From Nocardia australiensis (GTDB lineage: Bacteria > Actinomycetota > Actinomycetes > Mycobacteriales > Mycobacteriaceae): a stretch of DNA of 64,000 nucleotides. The translations under genes were made by a program, and so were the position numbers. The notes under the pieces are model-generated. The model ran no database searches, was not told the DNA's origin, and saw only the letters and a program-made list of their open reading frames with translations. How positions within the stretch are numbered: position 1 is the first letter of the stretch; the number at the start of each line of letters is the position of its first letter. Of the stretch, positions 1 through 8,031 are shown piece after piece. The DNA lies in contig NZ_JAJFZM010000001.1 of NCBI RefSeq assembly GCF_020733705.1, positions 2,666,001-2,730,000 on the forward strand, read 5' to 3'.

Positions 1-919
1 TCGAGCGGGCGACGATATCGCGCGGCGCGAGGTCCTTGATGGTGGGTGCGTAGCGTTCCATGAAGCGCTCGCCGCTGGCGTTGCGCAGGATGCCGCCCTC
101 ACCGCGGACGGCCTCGGAGATCAGGATGCCGAGACCGGCGAGACCTGTCGGATGGAACTGGTGGAACTCCATGTCCTCCAACGGCAGACCCTTGCGGAAC
201 ACGATCGCCATGCCGTCACCGGTCAGCGTGTGCGCGTTCGAGGTGGTCTTGTACATCCGGCCCGAGCCGCCGGTGGCGAAGATGATCGACTTGGCGTGGA
301 AGACGTGGATTTCGCCGGTGGCAAGTTCGTAGGCGACGACACCGGTCGCGACCTGGCCGCGCTCGCTATCGCTCAGCACCAGGTCGAGCACATAGAACTC
401 GTTGTAGAACTCCACGTCGTGCTTGACGCAGTTCTGGTACAGCGTCTGCAGGATCATGTGACCGGTGCGGTCGGCGGCGTAGCACGCGCGGCGGACCGGG
501 GCCTTGCCGTGATCGCGGGTGTGCCCACCGAAGCGGCGCTGGTCGATCTTGCCCTCAGGGGTGCGGTTGAACGGCAGACCCATCTTCTCCAGGTCCATCA
601 CCGCGTCGATGGCCTCCTTGGCCATGATCTCCGCGGCATCCTGGTCGACCAGATAGTCGCCACCCTTGACGGTGTCGAAGGTATGCCATTCCCAGTTGTC
701 TTCTTCGACGTTGGCCAGCGCGGCACACATGCCGCCCTGGGCCGCGCCGGTGTGGCTGCGGGTCGGGTAGAGCTTGGTCAGGACGGCGGTGCGCGCCCGC
801 GGCCCGGCCTCGATCGCCGCACGCATTCCGGCGCCACCGGCACCGACGATCACGACGTCGTAGCGGTGCTCCTGAACAGGACGATATTCACCGCTGATTC
901 GTTCGCTGCGCTCACTCAT
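1..919 (-). CDS. sdhA: Succinate dehydrogenase flavoprotein subunit (partial, C-terminus outside window)
   Basis: Catalytic FAD subunit of succinate dehydrogenase (complex II): oxidises succinate to fumarate on the cytoplasmic face of the membrane. The visible 306 residues start MSERSER and then show the FAD-binding GAGGAGMRAA motif, the HTGAAQGGM stretch around the flavin-linking His, and the substrate-domain motifs HQFHPTG and GEGG. The reading frame runs off the left edge, so roughly half the protein is missing. It lies 16 bp after sdhD in the same direction. Its first 22 bases almost match the start of the duplicated mini-ORFs between sdhC and sdhD. sdhB should follow outside the window. 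Confidence 0.95.
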   Translation of the reverse strand, partial: MSERSERISGEYRPVQEHRYDVVIVGAGGAGMRAAIEAGPRARTAVLTKLYPTRSHTGAAQGGMCAALANVEEDNWEWHTFDTVKGGDYLVDQDAAEIMAKEAIDAVMDLEKMGLPFNRTPEGKIDQRRFGGHTRDHGKAPVRRACYAADRTGHMILQTLYQNCVKHDVEFYNEFYVLDLVLSDSERGQVATGVVAYELATGEIHVFHAKSIIFATGGSGRMYKTTSNAHTLTGDGMAIVFRKGLPLEDMEFHQFHPTGLAGLGILISEAVRGEGGILRNASGERFMERYAPTIKDLAPRDIVARS

Positions 920-935
920 GCGAGGTGGCCTGTTC

Positions 936-1367
936 CTAACTGATGTTGGGGTCGAAGGTGAAGATGACGTACGTGCCGACGGCCACGATCAGGATCATCG
1001 AGACGGCCAGGGCGGTGTTCAGCCAGAAGCGGGTCGAGTCCTTGCGGGAGTAGTCCGCGATCACCGTGCGCAGGCCGTTGCCGCCGTGCAACTGGGCCAG
1101 CCACAGCATGCTCAGGTCCCAGATCTGCCAGAACGGGCTCGACCAGCGGCCCGCGACGAAGGCGAAGTTCAGACGCTTCACGCCGCCGTCGAGCAGCAGC
1201 ATGATCGCCATGTGGCCGAGTACGAGCACGATCAGCAGCAGGCCGGAGAAACGCATGAAAATCCACGCGTACTTCTCGAAGTTGTTGGTCGACCGAGCAC
1301 GCGGCGAGCGGGGCAGATCCAGGCTGGCCGGACGGTCGTAGGACTTACCGATAACGGGCGCGCTCAT
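936..1367 (-). CDS. sdhD: Succinate dehydrogenase membrane anchor subunit SdhD
   Basis: Hydrophobic anchor subunit of complex II (143 residues), which with SdhC holds the catalytic dimer on the membrane and forms the quinone site. Three membrane spans are visible (about residues 33-57, 80-97 and 112-136), with a His in GHMAIMLLLDGG and another in QLHGGNGLRTV that are plausible haem or quinone ligands. The start ATG overlaps the stop of the preceding 27-codon ORF (ATGA), which suggests translational coupling. Length and position between sdhC and sdhA fit the actinobacterial operon. Confidence 0.93.
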   Translation of the reverse strand: MSAPVIGKSYDRPASLDLPRSPRARSTNNFEKYAWIFMRFSGLLLIVLVLGHMAIMLLLDGGVKRLNFAFVAGRWSSPFWQIWDLSMLWLAQLHGGNGLRTVIADYSRKDSTRFWLNTALAVSMILIVAVGTYVIFTFDPNIS

Positions 1368-1447
1368 GCCTCCACCTCGCTGGCGCTCGGCTCCGACATA
1401 ACCGCACTTGCGGCTGTGTTCATTGTTCGTTCGCTTCGCTCACTCAT
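1364..1447 (-). CDS. 27-residue ORF, second copy, coupled to sdhD
   Basis: This frame encodes a 27-residue peptide starting MSERSER and ending EVEA. It is identical at protein and DNA level to the ORF at 1444-1527. Its stop overlaps the sdhD ATG and its ATG overlaps the stop of the upstream copy. There is no membrane segment or known domain. The first seven residues repeat the SdhA N-terminus, so it may be a leader or coupling device rather than a functional peptide. Whether it is translated is unknown. Confidence 0.45.
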   Translation of the reverse strand: MSERSERTMNTAASAVMSEPSASEVEA

Positions 1448-1527
1448 GCCTCCACCTCGCTGGCGCTCGGCTCCGACATAACCGCACTTGCGGCTGTGTT
1501 CATTGTTCGTTCGCTTCGCTCACTCAT
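1444..1527 (-). CDS. 27-residue ORF, first copy, follows sdhC
   Basis: First of two identical 27-codon frames. It begins 2 bp after the sdhC stop codon and overlaps the next copy by ATGA. Composition is Ser/Glu/Ala-rich and hydrophilic. The opening bases ATGAGTGAGCGAAGCGAACG resemble a motif I recall near many gene starts in nocardioform bacteria, so a dispersed repeat origin is possible. I do not recognise a function. Confidence 0.45.
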   Translation of the reverse strand: MSERSERTMNTAASAVMSEPSASEVEA

Positions 1528-1529
1528 GA

Positions 1530-1928
1530 TCAGTGCTCCGTGAACAGGTAGAAGAACTGGCGACCGATCGCGGGGACGACCAGCACGAACCAGACGGCGA
1601 GGATGATCCAGAGCATCAGCTTCTGGTACTTCGGGCCCTTGGACCAGAAGTCGACCAGGATCACGCGGACGCCGTTGAGTGCGTGGAACAGCACGCAGAC
1701 GACAAGACCCATCTCCATCAGGGCGACGATGGGGCTCTTGTAGGTCTCGATGGCCTGGTTGTAGGTGTCGGGACTGACCCGAACCAGTGCGGTATCCAAG
1801 ACGTGCACGAAGAGGAAGAAGAAGATGGTGACACCGGTGATCCGGTGCAGCGCCCAGGACCACATTCCCGGGTCGCCTCGGTACAGCGTCTTCCGCTTCG
1901 GCTGTGCCGGAGCTTCTATCGTGGTCAT
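1530..1928 (-). CDS. sdhC: Succinate dehydrogenase cytochrome b subunit SdhC
   Basis: Membrane cytochrome b subunit of complex II, 132 residues from the ATG at 1928. A TTG six codons upstream (1946) is possible, but the ATG has a GGAGGC about 11 bases before it. The sequence has the SdhC signature WSWALHRITGV, three hydrophobic spans, and a conserved His in FHALNGVRVILVD that fits a haem b ligand. First gene of the sdh operon, divergent from cdd across about 280 bp. Confidence 0.92.
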   Translation of the reverse strand: MTTIEAPAQPKRKTLYRGDPGMWSWALHRITGVTIFFFLFVHVLDTALVRVSPDTYNQAIETYKSPIVALMEMGLVVCVLFHALNGVRVILVDFWSKGPKYQKLMLWIILAVWFVLVVPAIGRQFFYLFTEH

Positions 1929-2206
1929 AGAGTGCGGTGCCTCCAACGTCGTTGATGGACCCGGTCACAGATCCGACGCCGGCATGCGTTGGGGGGCGTT
2001 TGCCCAGGTGGGTGCGCTCCGGCCCGCCGCCGGGAACCTGAACCGATCTGTTGTGGACTCTAATCCTCTCCGATTGCCGGAACTAATTCGGCGTGCCGTG
2101 CGTTGCGCTGAAGGCGGCCGAATTAGGTTTACCTTTCTTGATGGGTGCGAGGTTGCGCGGTGGCCTTTGCGTGGCCTGATTCGGGCTGGTTCACAGGAGG
2201 TGGCCT
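1929..2206. other. Divergent sdhC/cdd intergenic region
   Basis: About 280 bp without a gene, holding the promoters of the sdh operon (minus) and of cdd (plus). It contains the inverted repeat described at 2083-2126 and an AGGAGG ribosome-binding site at 2195-2200 for cdd. I cannot fix the -35 and -10 elements with confidence. Confidence 0.6.
2083..2126. promoter_or_regulatory. 10-bp inverted repeat between sdhC and cdd
   Basis: CTAATTCGGC at 2083-2092 is mirrored exactly by GCCGAATTAG at 2117-2126, with 24 bases between. It could be a hairpin or a pair of half-sites for a dimeric or looping regulator. No regulator is identified. Confidence 0.5.
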
Positions 2207-2608
2207 ATGTCGGAAATCGACTGGAATATATTGCGCGACAACGCTATTCGCGTTATGCATAATGCCTATGCGCCATACTCGCGATTCTCGGTCGGCGCCG
2301 CGGCTCTCAGTGTTGACGGCCGAATTGTGCGCGGCTGCAATGTGGAAAATGTCTCATATGGATTGGCCCTTTGCGCCGAATGTGTACTGGTCGGTAACTT
2401 AATTTCGGGCGGTGGCGGACGTCTGCGCGCCGTCTCCGTCACCGATTCCCGTGGCGAAATTCTGATGCCATGCGGCCGCTGCCGTCAGCTCCTCTACGAA
2501 CACGGCGGACCCGATCTCCTGATCGACCACACGACCGGTCCCATCGCGCTGCGGGTTTTGCTGCCGGACGCCTTCGGTCCCGACGACTTGGTTGCCGGCC
2601 AGGCGTAG
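2207..2608 (+). CDS. cdd: Cytidine deaminase
   Basis: Converts cytidine and deoxycytidine to uridine and deoxyuridine in pyrimidine salvage. The 133-residue length matches the tetrameric class. Zinc ligands are Cys56 in CAE and Cys89/Cys92 in PCGRCRQ, Glu58 is the proton shuttle, and CNVENVSYG binds the substrate. The ATG has a strong AGGAGG 6 bases upstream. deoA follows on the same strand, so products can pass to the phosphorylase and adenosine deaminase genes beside it. Confidence 0.95.
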   Translation: MSEIDWNILRDNAIRVMHNAYAPYSRFSVGAAALSVDGRIVRGCNVENVSYGLALCAECVLVGNLISGGGGRLRAVSVTDSRGEILMPCGRCRQLLYEHGGPDLLIDHTTGPIALRVLLPDAFGPDDLVAGQA

Positions 2609-2687
2609 CGGTAGTGGTGGCGGCGAGCTGATCGGGAGCGGCGACGACAACCCAGGGTTCGTGATCGCCCATGCCAGACTGGCCGGT

Positions 2688-3977
2688 GTGACGGCATTGG
2701 ACGCGGTTTCGATCATCACGACCAAGCGCGATGGCGGCGAACTCTCGGACGCGCAGATCAACTGGGTGATCGACGGATTCACCAGGGGTGCGGTGGCCGA
2801 CGAGCAAATGGCGGCGTTGGCGATGGCGGTGGTGTGGCGCGGGATGACCCGGCGCGAAACCGCGCGATGGACCGCCGCGATGATCGCGTCGGGCCGGCGA
2901 ATGGACTTCACCGATCTGCCGCGCCCGACCGTGGACAAGCACTCGACCGGGGGAGTGGGCGACAAGATCACGCTGCCGTTGGCGCCATTGGTCGCGGCCT
3001 GCGGCGCGGCCGTGCCGCAACTGTCCGGGCGCGGGCTCGGGCACACCGGCGGGACGCTGGACAAACTGGAATCGATCGCGGGGTGGCAGGCCGACATGCC
3101 GGTGCCGCGGATGCGGGAGATCTTGGCGGACCCCGCCATCGGTGTGGTCGTATGCGCGGCGGGCGCCGACCTGGCCCCGGCCGATAAGCGGCTCTACGCA
3201 CTGCGCGATGTCACCGGGACCGTCGAATCCATTCCGCTGATCGCCAGCTCGATCATGAGCAAGAAGGTCGCGGAGGGGACCGCCGCGCTGGTGCTCGATG
3301 TGAAGGTCGGCTCCGGTGCCTTCCTGAAGACGATCGAGGGTGCGCGCGAATTGGCCACGGCGATGGTCGAACTCGGCACCGACGCCGGTGTGCGGACGGT
3401 CGCGTTGCTGACCGCCATGGACACACCGCTCGGCCGAACCGCGGGCAATGCGCTGGAGGTCGCGGAGTCGGTAGAAGTGCTCGCCGGTGGCGGTCCCGCC
3501 GATGTCGTCGAGCTGACCCTCGCCCTTGCTCATGAAATGGTCGCGCAGGCCGGTCTCGATATCGACCCCGCAGCCGTGCTCGCGGACGGCCGCGCCATGG
3601 ACCACTGGCGCGCCATGATCGAAGCTCAGGGCGGCAATCCGCACGCGCCGCTGCCGCGCGCGAAACACACCGAGACCGTGCGCGCCGAACGTGCCGGTGT
3701 GCTCACCCGACTCGATGCGATGGGTGTCGGGATCGCCGCCTGGCGGCTCGGTGCCGGCCGGGCCAGGCAGGGTGACCCGGTGCAGCCGGGTGCGGGCATC
3801 GAAATGCACGCCAAGCCAGGCGATTCCGTTTCCGCGGGCGATCCGCTGCTCACACTGCACACCGATACACCGGAGGCATTCGAGGGCGCGCTTGCCGCGC
3901 TAGGCGATGCCGTAACCATCGACGGCCCCGGTTGGCGACCCGGCGCCCCGCTGATCCTCGACCGGATCGAATCCTGA
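2688..3977 (+). CDS. deoA: Thymidine phosphorylase
   Basis: Phosphorolysis of thymidine or deoxyuridine to base and deoxyribose-1-phosphate. The 429 residues carry the pyrimidine-nucleoside phosphorylase signature [18 protein letters not shown] and the phosphate-binding [11 protein letters not shown] chose GTG 2688 because the protein then starts [16 protein letters not shown], the usual N-terminus; an ATG at 2592 would overlap cdd and add non-conserved residues. The C-terminal barrel-sandwich domain ([16 protein letters not shown]) is present. Likely co-transcribed with cdd. Confidence 0.93.
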   Translation: MTALDAVSIITTKRDGGELSDAQINWVIDGFTRGAVADEQMAALAMAVVWRGMTRRETARWTAAMIASGRRMDFTDLPRPTVDKHSTGGVGDKITLPLAPLVAACGAAVPQLSGRGLGHTGGTLDKLESIAGWQADMPVPRMREILADPAIGVVVCAAGADLAPADKRLYALRDVTGTVESIPLIASSIMSKKVAEGTAALVLDVKVGSGAFLKTIEGARELATAMVELGTDAGVRTVALLTAMDTPLGRTAGNALEVAESVEVLAGGGPADVVELTLALAHEMVAQAGLDIDPAAVLADGRAMDHWRAMIEAQGGNPHAPLPRAKHTETVRAERAGVLTRLDAMGVGIAAWRLGAGRARQGDPVQPGAGIEMHAKPGDSVSAGDPLLTLHTDTPEAFEGALAALGDAVTIDGPGWRPGAPLILDRIES

Positions 3978-4192
3978 GGTGTCGCACTCGTCCGGCAGGC
4001 ATCTGTCAACGTAGGACGGCGGGCGTCTGCGGCGCGTCGCCGCATCCGCTCTGTTCCGGTCTGCTCGGTCGGTCGCAGGAGCTGGTCCGCCGGGAACATC
4101 GAGTGGTCGAAAATGGTGAGCCGACGCGCCCGAGAGGGCAATCACAGGTGACGGTGCGCACCAAGTGCACTGCCGGAGTGGGGGCACACGGC

Positions 4193-4198
4193 TACCGT
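4193..4198 (+). promoter_or_regulatory. Probable -10 box (TACCGT) of add
   Basis: TACCGT ends 6 bases before the add ATG, which implies transcription starting at or next to the start codon (leaderless mRNA). Confidence 0.5.
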
Positions 4199-4204
4199 GT
4201 GGTC

Positions 4205-5302
4205 ATGACTGGACCGATGCCTTTGACCCTTGCCTCGATCCGCCAAGCTCCCAAAGCGCTGCTACATGATCACCTCGATGGTGGCTTGCGGCCCGCGACG
4301 GTGTTGGAGCTCGCCGCCGATTGCGGTTACGACGAACTTCCCGCCGGGGACGTGGCGGCGTTGGCCGCCTGGTTCCGCGACGCGGCCGACAGCGGCTCGC
4401 TGGAGCGTTATCTGGAGACCTTTGTCCACACCGTCGCGGTGATGCAGACACCCGAGGGTTTACGCCGGGTCGCTCGCGAATGCGCGGAAGACCTCGCCGC
4501 CGACGGCGTCGTGTACGCCGAGGTGCGCTTCGCGCCCGAACAACATCTCGAACGTGGTTTGACACTGGACGAGGTCGTCGAGCACACGCTCGCGGGCTTC
4601 CGCGAGGGCGAGGCTGCCGCAGCCGCGGCGGGCAACCCGATCGTGGTGATCTGCTTGCTCACCGCCATGCGGCATGCCGCGCGTTCGCGGGAGATCGCGG
4701 AACTGACCGTGCGTTTCCGCGATCGCGGCGTCGGCGGGTTCGATATCGCGGGTGCGGAGGCGGGGTACCCGCCCAGTCGTCACCTCGACGCGTTCGAATA
4801 CATGCGAGCCAACAGCGCGCACTTCACCATTCACGCGGGTGAGGCATTCGGCCTGCCGTCCATCCATGAGGCGCTGGCCTTCTGCGGTTGCGATCGGCTC
4901 GGCCATGGCGTGCGGATCACCGACGACATCACCGTCCCCGACGCGATCGAGGACGCTCGCCTCGGGCTGGTCGCGAACTATGTGCGTGACATGCGCATTC
5001 CGCTCGAGCTGTGTCCGTCGTCGAACGTGCAGACCGGCGCGGTCCCTTCGCTGGACAAGCACCCATTCGACCTGCTGGCTAGGCTGCGATTCCGCGTCAC
5101 CGTCAATACCGACAACCGTTTGATGAGCGACACCAGCATGAGCAAGGAAATGGCGAAGCTGGTCGACACCTTCGGCTACGGCTGGAGCGACATGGAGCGG
5201 TTCACCATCAATGCCATGAAGTCGGCATTCATTCCGTTCCCTGAGCGTCTTCGGATCATCGACAACATCATCAAGCCGGGATACGCGGTCCTGCTCGGAT
5301 AG
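4205..5302 (+). CDS. add: Adenosine deaminase
   Basis: Deaminates adenosine and deoxyadenosine to inosine and deoxyinosine; 365 residues, a TIM-barrel metalloenzyme. Zinc ligands His21 and His23 lie in HDHLDGG. The catalytic HAGE and LGHGVRI motifs follow, and NTDN stands where many adenosine deaminases have TDDP, a variant I associate with actinobacterial Add proteins. The ATG at 4205 is preferred over upstream in-frame codons because a -10-like TACCGT sits 6 bases before it. It follows deoA after 227 bp and is closed by a strong hairpin. Confidence 0.94.
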   Translation: MTGPMPLTLASIRQAPKALLHDHLDGGLRPATVLELAADCGYDELPAGDVAALAAWFRDAADSGSLERYLETFVHTVAVMQTPEGLRRVARECAEDLAADGVVYAEVRFAPEQHLERGLTLDEVVEHTLAGFREGEAAAAAAGNPIVVICLLTAMRHAARSREIAELTVRFRDRGVGGFDIAGAEAGYPPSRHLDAFEYMRANSAHFTIHAGEAFGLPSIHEALAFCGCDRLGHGVRITDDITVPDAIEDARLGLVANYVRDMRIPLELCPSSNVQTGAVPSLDKHPFDLLARLRFRVTVNTDNRLMSDTSMSKEMAKLVDTFGYGWSDMERFTINAMKSAFIPFPERLRIIDNIIKPGYAVLLG

Positions 5303-5317
5303 TGCACGGCAGCAACA

Positions 5318-5356
5318 GTGTTCGTGTGTCCGGCCGGCCGGTGGGCACACGAACAC
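5318..5356. terminator. Bidirectional hairpin between add and the hotdog gene
   Basis: GTGTTCGTGTG (5318-5328) pairs perfectly with CACACGAACAC (5346-5356), an 11-bp stem around a GC-rich 17-base loop. It lies between two convergent genes. There is no T-tract, as is common in actinobacteria. Confidence 0.75.
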
Positions 5357-5388
5357 GCCCCCGACGTCCTCGGCGCCGCGTGCCCGGC

Positions 5389-6051
5389 CTAGTTCAGCCG
5401 AATCCAGATCTGTTCGGCCCGGCCGAGCAGCCGATCATCCGCACCATAGATCGCCGTCGACGCGAACGCCTTTCGACCTTGCTCGCCGTGGCCTTCGCCG
5501 ATAACCACGCACGGCTCGCCGACCTCGGGAAGCTCGTGGACCGCGGCGGTCATCGAGCCCAGCAACGCGGGGCGTTCGGACATCGAGGGCAGTGACCAGC
5601 CACCAGGACAGTCCATCGCCGCCCACAACACGGCGGTGCCGAGCGGCAGCGATTCGTCGGGAATCCACGGTGCGGCGACCACCCCGTCACCGACGGCACC
5701 CGGCTCGATCCGCAGACCGTCGGCACGGGTACTGCCGCATACGAAGCAGTTCGAGAACAGGTCGTCGTTCTGATACAAGTCGGCCGCGGACTCGGCCGTG
5801 GCGAACGAAATGCGCTGTGGCGCATCGCGTTCGAATGTGCCCGGCCGTGACTCGGCGACCAGGGTGTCGCCGTCGAACAGCCGTCCGTCCGAGACCCGCA
5901 GCGCAACGTCCAGGGGTGGCGGGCTGCGCAGGACGACCGTCACCGCGAGGTCACTGTGCTGTTCGGCGAGCAGCCCACCCACATAGCCGCCGTTGCCGGA
6001 GTCGGGCGGGCCGTTGAACCGAGCGGGAATCCGGAGCATTCGTGGACTCAC
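5389..6051 (-). CDS. Hotdog-fold (thioesterase-like) protein
   Basis: A 220-residue protein that looks like an acyl-CoA thioesterase-type hotdog protein: FNGPPDSGNGGYVGGLLA near the N-terminus, a central CFVCG, and WAAMDCPGGW in the second half. The CxxC could be structural or metal-binding. The specific substrate cannot be read. Its ATG overlaps the stop of the upstream gene (ATGA), so it is probably the last gene of the minus-strand run that starts with the EspC-like gene near 9474. Confidence 0.7.
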   Translation of the reverse strand: MSPRMLRIPARFNGPPDSGNGGYVGGLLAEQHSDLAVTVVLRSPPPLDVALRVSDGRLFDGDTLVAESRPGTFERDAPQRISFATAESAADLYQNDDLFSNCFVCGSTRADGLRIEPGAVGDGVVAAPWIPDESLPLGTAVLWAAMDCPGGWSLPSMSERPALLGSMTAAVHELPEVGEPCVVIGEGHGEQGRKAFASTAIYGADDRLLGRAEQIWIRLN

Positions 6052-7307
6052 TGCGGTGCGAGGCGGCTCTCGAAGTTACGTTCCAGATCCCGCCAGCTCT
6101 GCGCCTCGGCGGCGAACGGCGGGTTGGGAGCCATTCGGTTCGGATCCGGGTTCAGCAGGTAGGAGACATACCAGCCCAGCGGGTTGGACTGGGCCAGCGC
6201 CTGCTCCACCGCGTCGTCGTCGGCATAGTCGGCGGCGTCGGTGAGCAGTTCGACCGCCAGATCCAGCTGCTCGATATCCACCGCCTCCGGCCCTTCGGCC
6301 AGATCGTCGGCGAGGCCGGGCAGCACATAGACGTTCTCGTCGGTGACCTCGACCTCGAGCGAACCGTCGACGGCGGCGGTCTGGACGCCGATGTAGGTGC
6401 TCACCCGCGCCAGATCGTGTTCGTGGTCGTCGGCCAGGTAGCGGGCCAGAGCCCGCTCGGAGCCGAATACCGTGATCGAGCCGTCCTTGCCAAGGAAGAT
6501 CGGCTCGTCGTCGAGGTAACAGCGCAGGGTGAAATAGGTGCCGTCGGCGGTGATGATCTTGACCGGGTCGATGCCGACCTCATTCCAGAACGACTCCTCG
6601 GCTTCTTCGTCGTCCTCGTTCTCGTCGTCCGCGTCGAGGTCGATGGTCTCGAACTCTTCCTCGTCCTCGCTGTCGGCGGCATCGTCGGCGTCGACGACAT
6701 TCTCCTCGGCGGCCAGCAACTCGGCCTCCGCGACGGCGACCGCCGCCGCGTCGACATCCGGAGTCTGCACCACCGAGTCGATGGCATCGAGCACGTTGTC
6801 CCACCCCTTGGCGATGGCGGCGCCGATCTGGTCCCAGAGCTCTTCACCGTCACGTCCGAAGAACGCGCTGACCCCACCCGGGAGCGCGCCGAGCACGGGA
6901 TGCGAGCCGAAGAACTTGGTCACCGTCTCGAGTTCGCACACCTCGCCGATATTGCGAACCATGGCGAGGGTGTCCTCGAGCTCCGCGATGGAGTCCACGT
7001 CGGGATCGCCCGCGGCCAGCTCCGGCACCGCGACCAGATCGAAGGAGAAGTTTTCCTCCGGCTCCAATTCCACCGCGGACAGCGCCGCGACGACCTTCCA
7101 CGCCGGGTGGTCGATCAGATCGTTGTCGGAGTTGGTCCGTATGAATGCGGCCAGCTCGGCGACGGATTCGAAACCGTAGAGGGAGTCCTCGTGGCCGAGG
7201 AATGCCTCCCACTCGTCGTCACCGTCTCGCCAGCGCGGTGCCCATAGGGTGACGAGATCGCCGTCGGTCAGGCCGAGCTCGATCGGGACGATGTCTCCAG
7301 AAGCCAT
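6048..7307 (-). CDS. Conserved actinobacterial protein with acidic linker (Rv3311-like)
   Basis: A 419-residue cytoplasmic protein with no signal peptide or membrane span. Residues about 205-245 are an almost uninterrupted Asp/Glu stretch that separates an N-terminal half (about 1-200) from a C-terminal half (about 245-419). Size and position next to the add/deoA/cdd block match M. tuberculosis Rv3311, which is of unknown function. It overlaps the hotdog gene by ATGA and starts 26 bp after the small YbaB-like gene. I cannot assign a biochemical role. Confidence 0.75.
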   Translation of the reverse strand: MASGDIVPIELGLTDGDLVTLWAPRWRDGDDEWEAFLGHEDSLYGFESVAELAAFIRTNSDNDLIDHPAWKVVAALSAVELEPEENFSFDLVAVPELAAGDPDVDSIAELEDTLAMVRNIGEVCELETVTKFFGSHPVLGALPGGVSAFFGRDGEELWDQIGAAIAKGWDNVLDAIDSVVQTPDVDAAAVAVAEAELLAAEENVVDADDAADSEDEEEFETIDLDADDENEDDEEAEESFWNEVGIDPVKIITADGTYFTLRCYLDDEPIFLGKDGSITVFGSERALARYLADDHEHDLARVSTYIGVQTAAVDGSLEVEVTDENVYVLPGLADDLAEGPEAVDIEQLDLAVELLTDAADYADDDAVEQALAQSNPLGWYVSYLLNPDPNRMAPNPPFAAEAQSWRDLERNFESRLAPQ

Positions 7308-7333
7308 GTCCGGAAGCCTAACGACCTTCCAAG

Positions 7334-7681
7334 TCAGGCACTATTCGGCCTGCCCCCAATGCTTCCGGCAGCGCCCTCCTGCGCCGGGACGAACGACTCG
7401 TTCAGTGTCGCAACGACCTTCGAGCGCTGGGTACCCGCGTCCTCGGCGGCCTGCCTGCACGCCCACACGATCAGCTGTCCGACCTCGGCGGGCGGCAGTG
7501 TGGTAACCGACTCTGACAACGTCAGCGCGACCAGAGCACCGTCGCTGTCGACCTCGGCGCCGACCGCGCCGTCCTCGGTGCGGAACCGGCCGCGCACCTG
7601 CTCGAGGCCATACAGCGCGGCCTCGAGCGCTTCCAGCTTCTGCGTCGCGTTGGCGACCAGAGCGTCCATTTCCGCACTCAT
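7334..7681 (-). CDS. Small YbaB/EbfC-like protein, companion of the type VII module
   Basis: A 115-residue protein beginning MSAEMDALVANATQKLEAL, with a helical N-terminus followed by GAVGAEVDSDGALVALTLSES. This resembles the YbaB/EbfC fold also seen in the ESX-associated protein EspL. YbaB proteins bind nucleoid DNA, whereas ESX-linked relatives are thought to act in substrate handling; neither role can be shown here. Its ATG overlaps the stop of the gene at 7678-8031 (ATGA), so the two are coupled. Confidence 0.6.
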   Translation of the reverse strand: MSAEMDALVANATQKLEALEAALYGLEQVRGRFRTEDGAVGAEVDSDGALVALTLSESVTTLPPAEVGQLIVWACRQAAEDAGTQRSKVVATLNESFVPAQEGAAGSIGGRPNSA

Positions 7682-8031
7682 ACCGGCCTCATCCAGCTCG
7701 TGGGTCCCGTGTCAGCGTCGTCGATCCGGTCCAGCTCATCCACCGCGTCCTGCCGGGTCGGCAGCTTGAGCCGGTCGAGGATGTCGGCGGGCATGCCCGC
7801 CTCGGCGAGCAGCTCGCGTCTGCGGGCGCGGGCGGCGACGGCGGAACGCTTGGTCAGGCGGAGGATCTCGTCCGCGAGAGTCTGTGCGCCGTAACGGTAT
7901 TCGCTGCGCTCGAACTTGATCTCCACCGGCATTCCCTGGTCGGTGGCGCGGACCGAAATGGTGCCCGACCGATTGGAGCTGGCGGCCACCGTCACATTGG
8001 GGACGGCCGGCGGCTGGGGCTGTTCGGTCAT
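7678..8031 (-). CDS. Small conserved protein of the type VII module
   Basis: A 117-residue soluble protein. The first half (NVTVAASSNRSGTISVRATDQGMPVEIKF, split here as a beta-rich region at about residues 11-40) is followed by a helical, Arg-rich segment (LADEILRLTKRSAVAARARRR). The pattern fits the YbaB-like companions that accompany EspC-type substrates. It overlaps both neighbours by ATGA, which makes a tight cluster C40 peptidase - this gene - YbaB-like gene. Function not recognised. Confidence 0.55.
   Translation of the reverse strand: MTEQPQPPAVPNVTVAASSNRSGTISVRATDQGMPVEIKFERSEYRYGAQTLADEILRLTKRSAVAARARRRELLAEAGMPADILDRLKLPTRQDAVDELDRIDDADTGPTSWMRPV

Larger units (their letters stand above)
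1363..1528 (-). repeat. Exact 80-bp tandem duplication between sdhC and sdhD
   Basis: Bases 1363-1442 and 1443-1522 are identical, and a third partial copy (CTCATG) ends at 1528. The unit carries a 27-codon open frame that ends in an ATGA junction, so the duplication adds one extra coupled mini-ORF without disturbing the sdhD start. Seen directly in the sequence. Confidence 0.98.

Noticed and set aside
2121..2140. Iron-box (IdeR/DtxR) like TTAGGTTTACC
   Set aside because: Only the left half matches the 19-bp consensus; about 12 of 19 positions agree, too weak to call.
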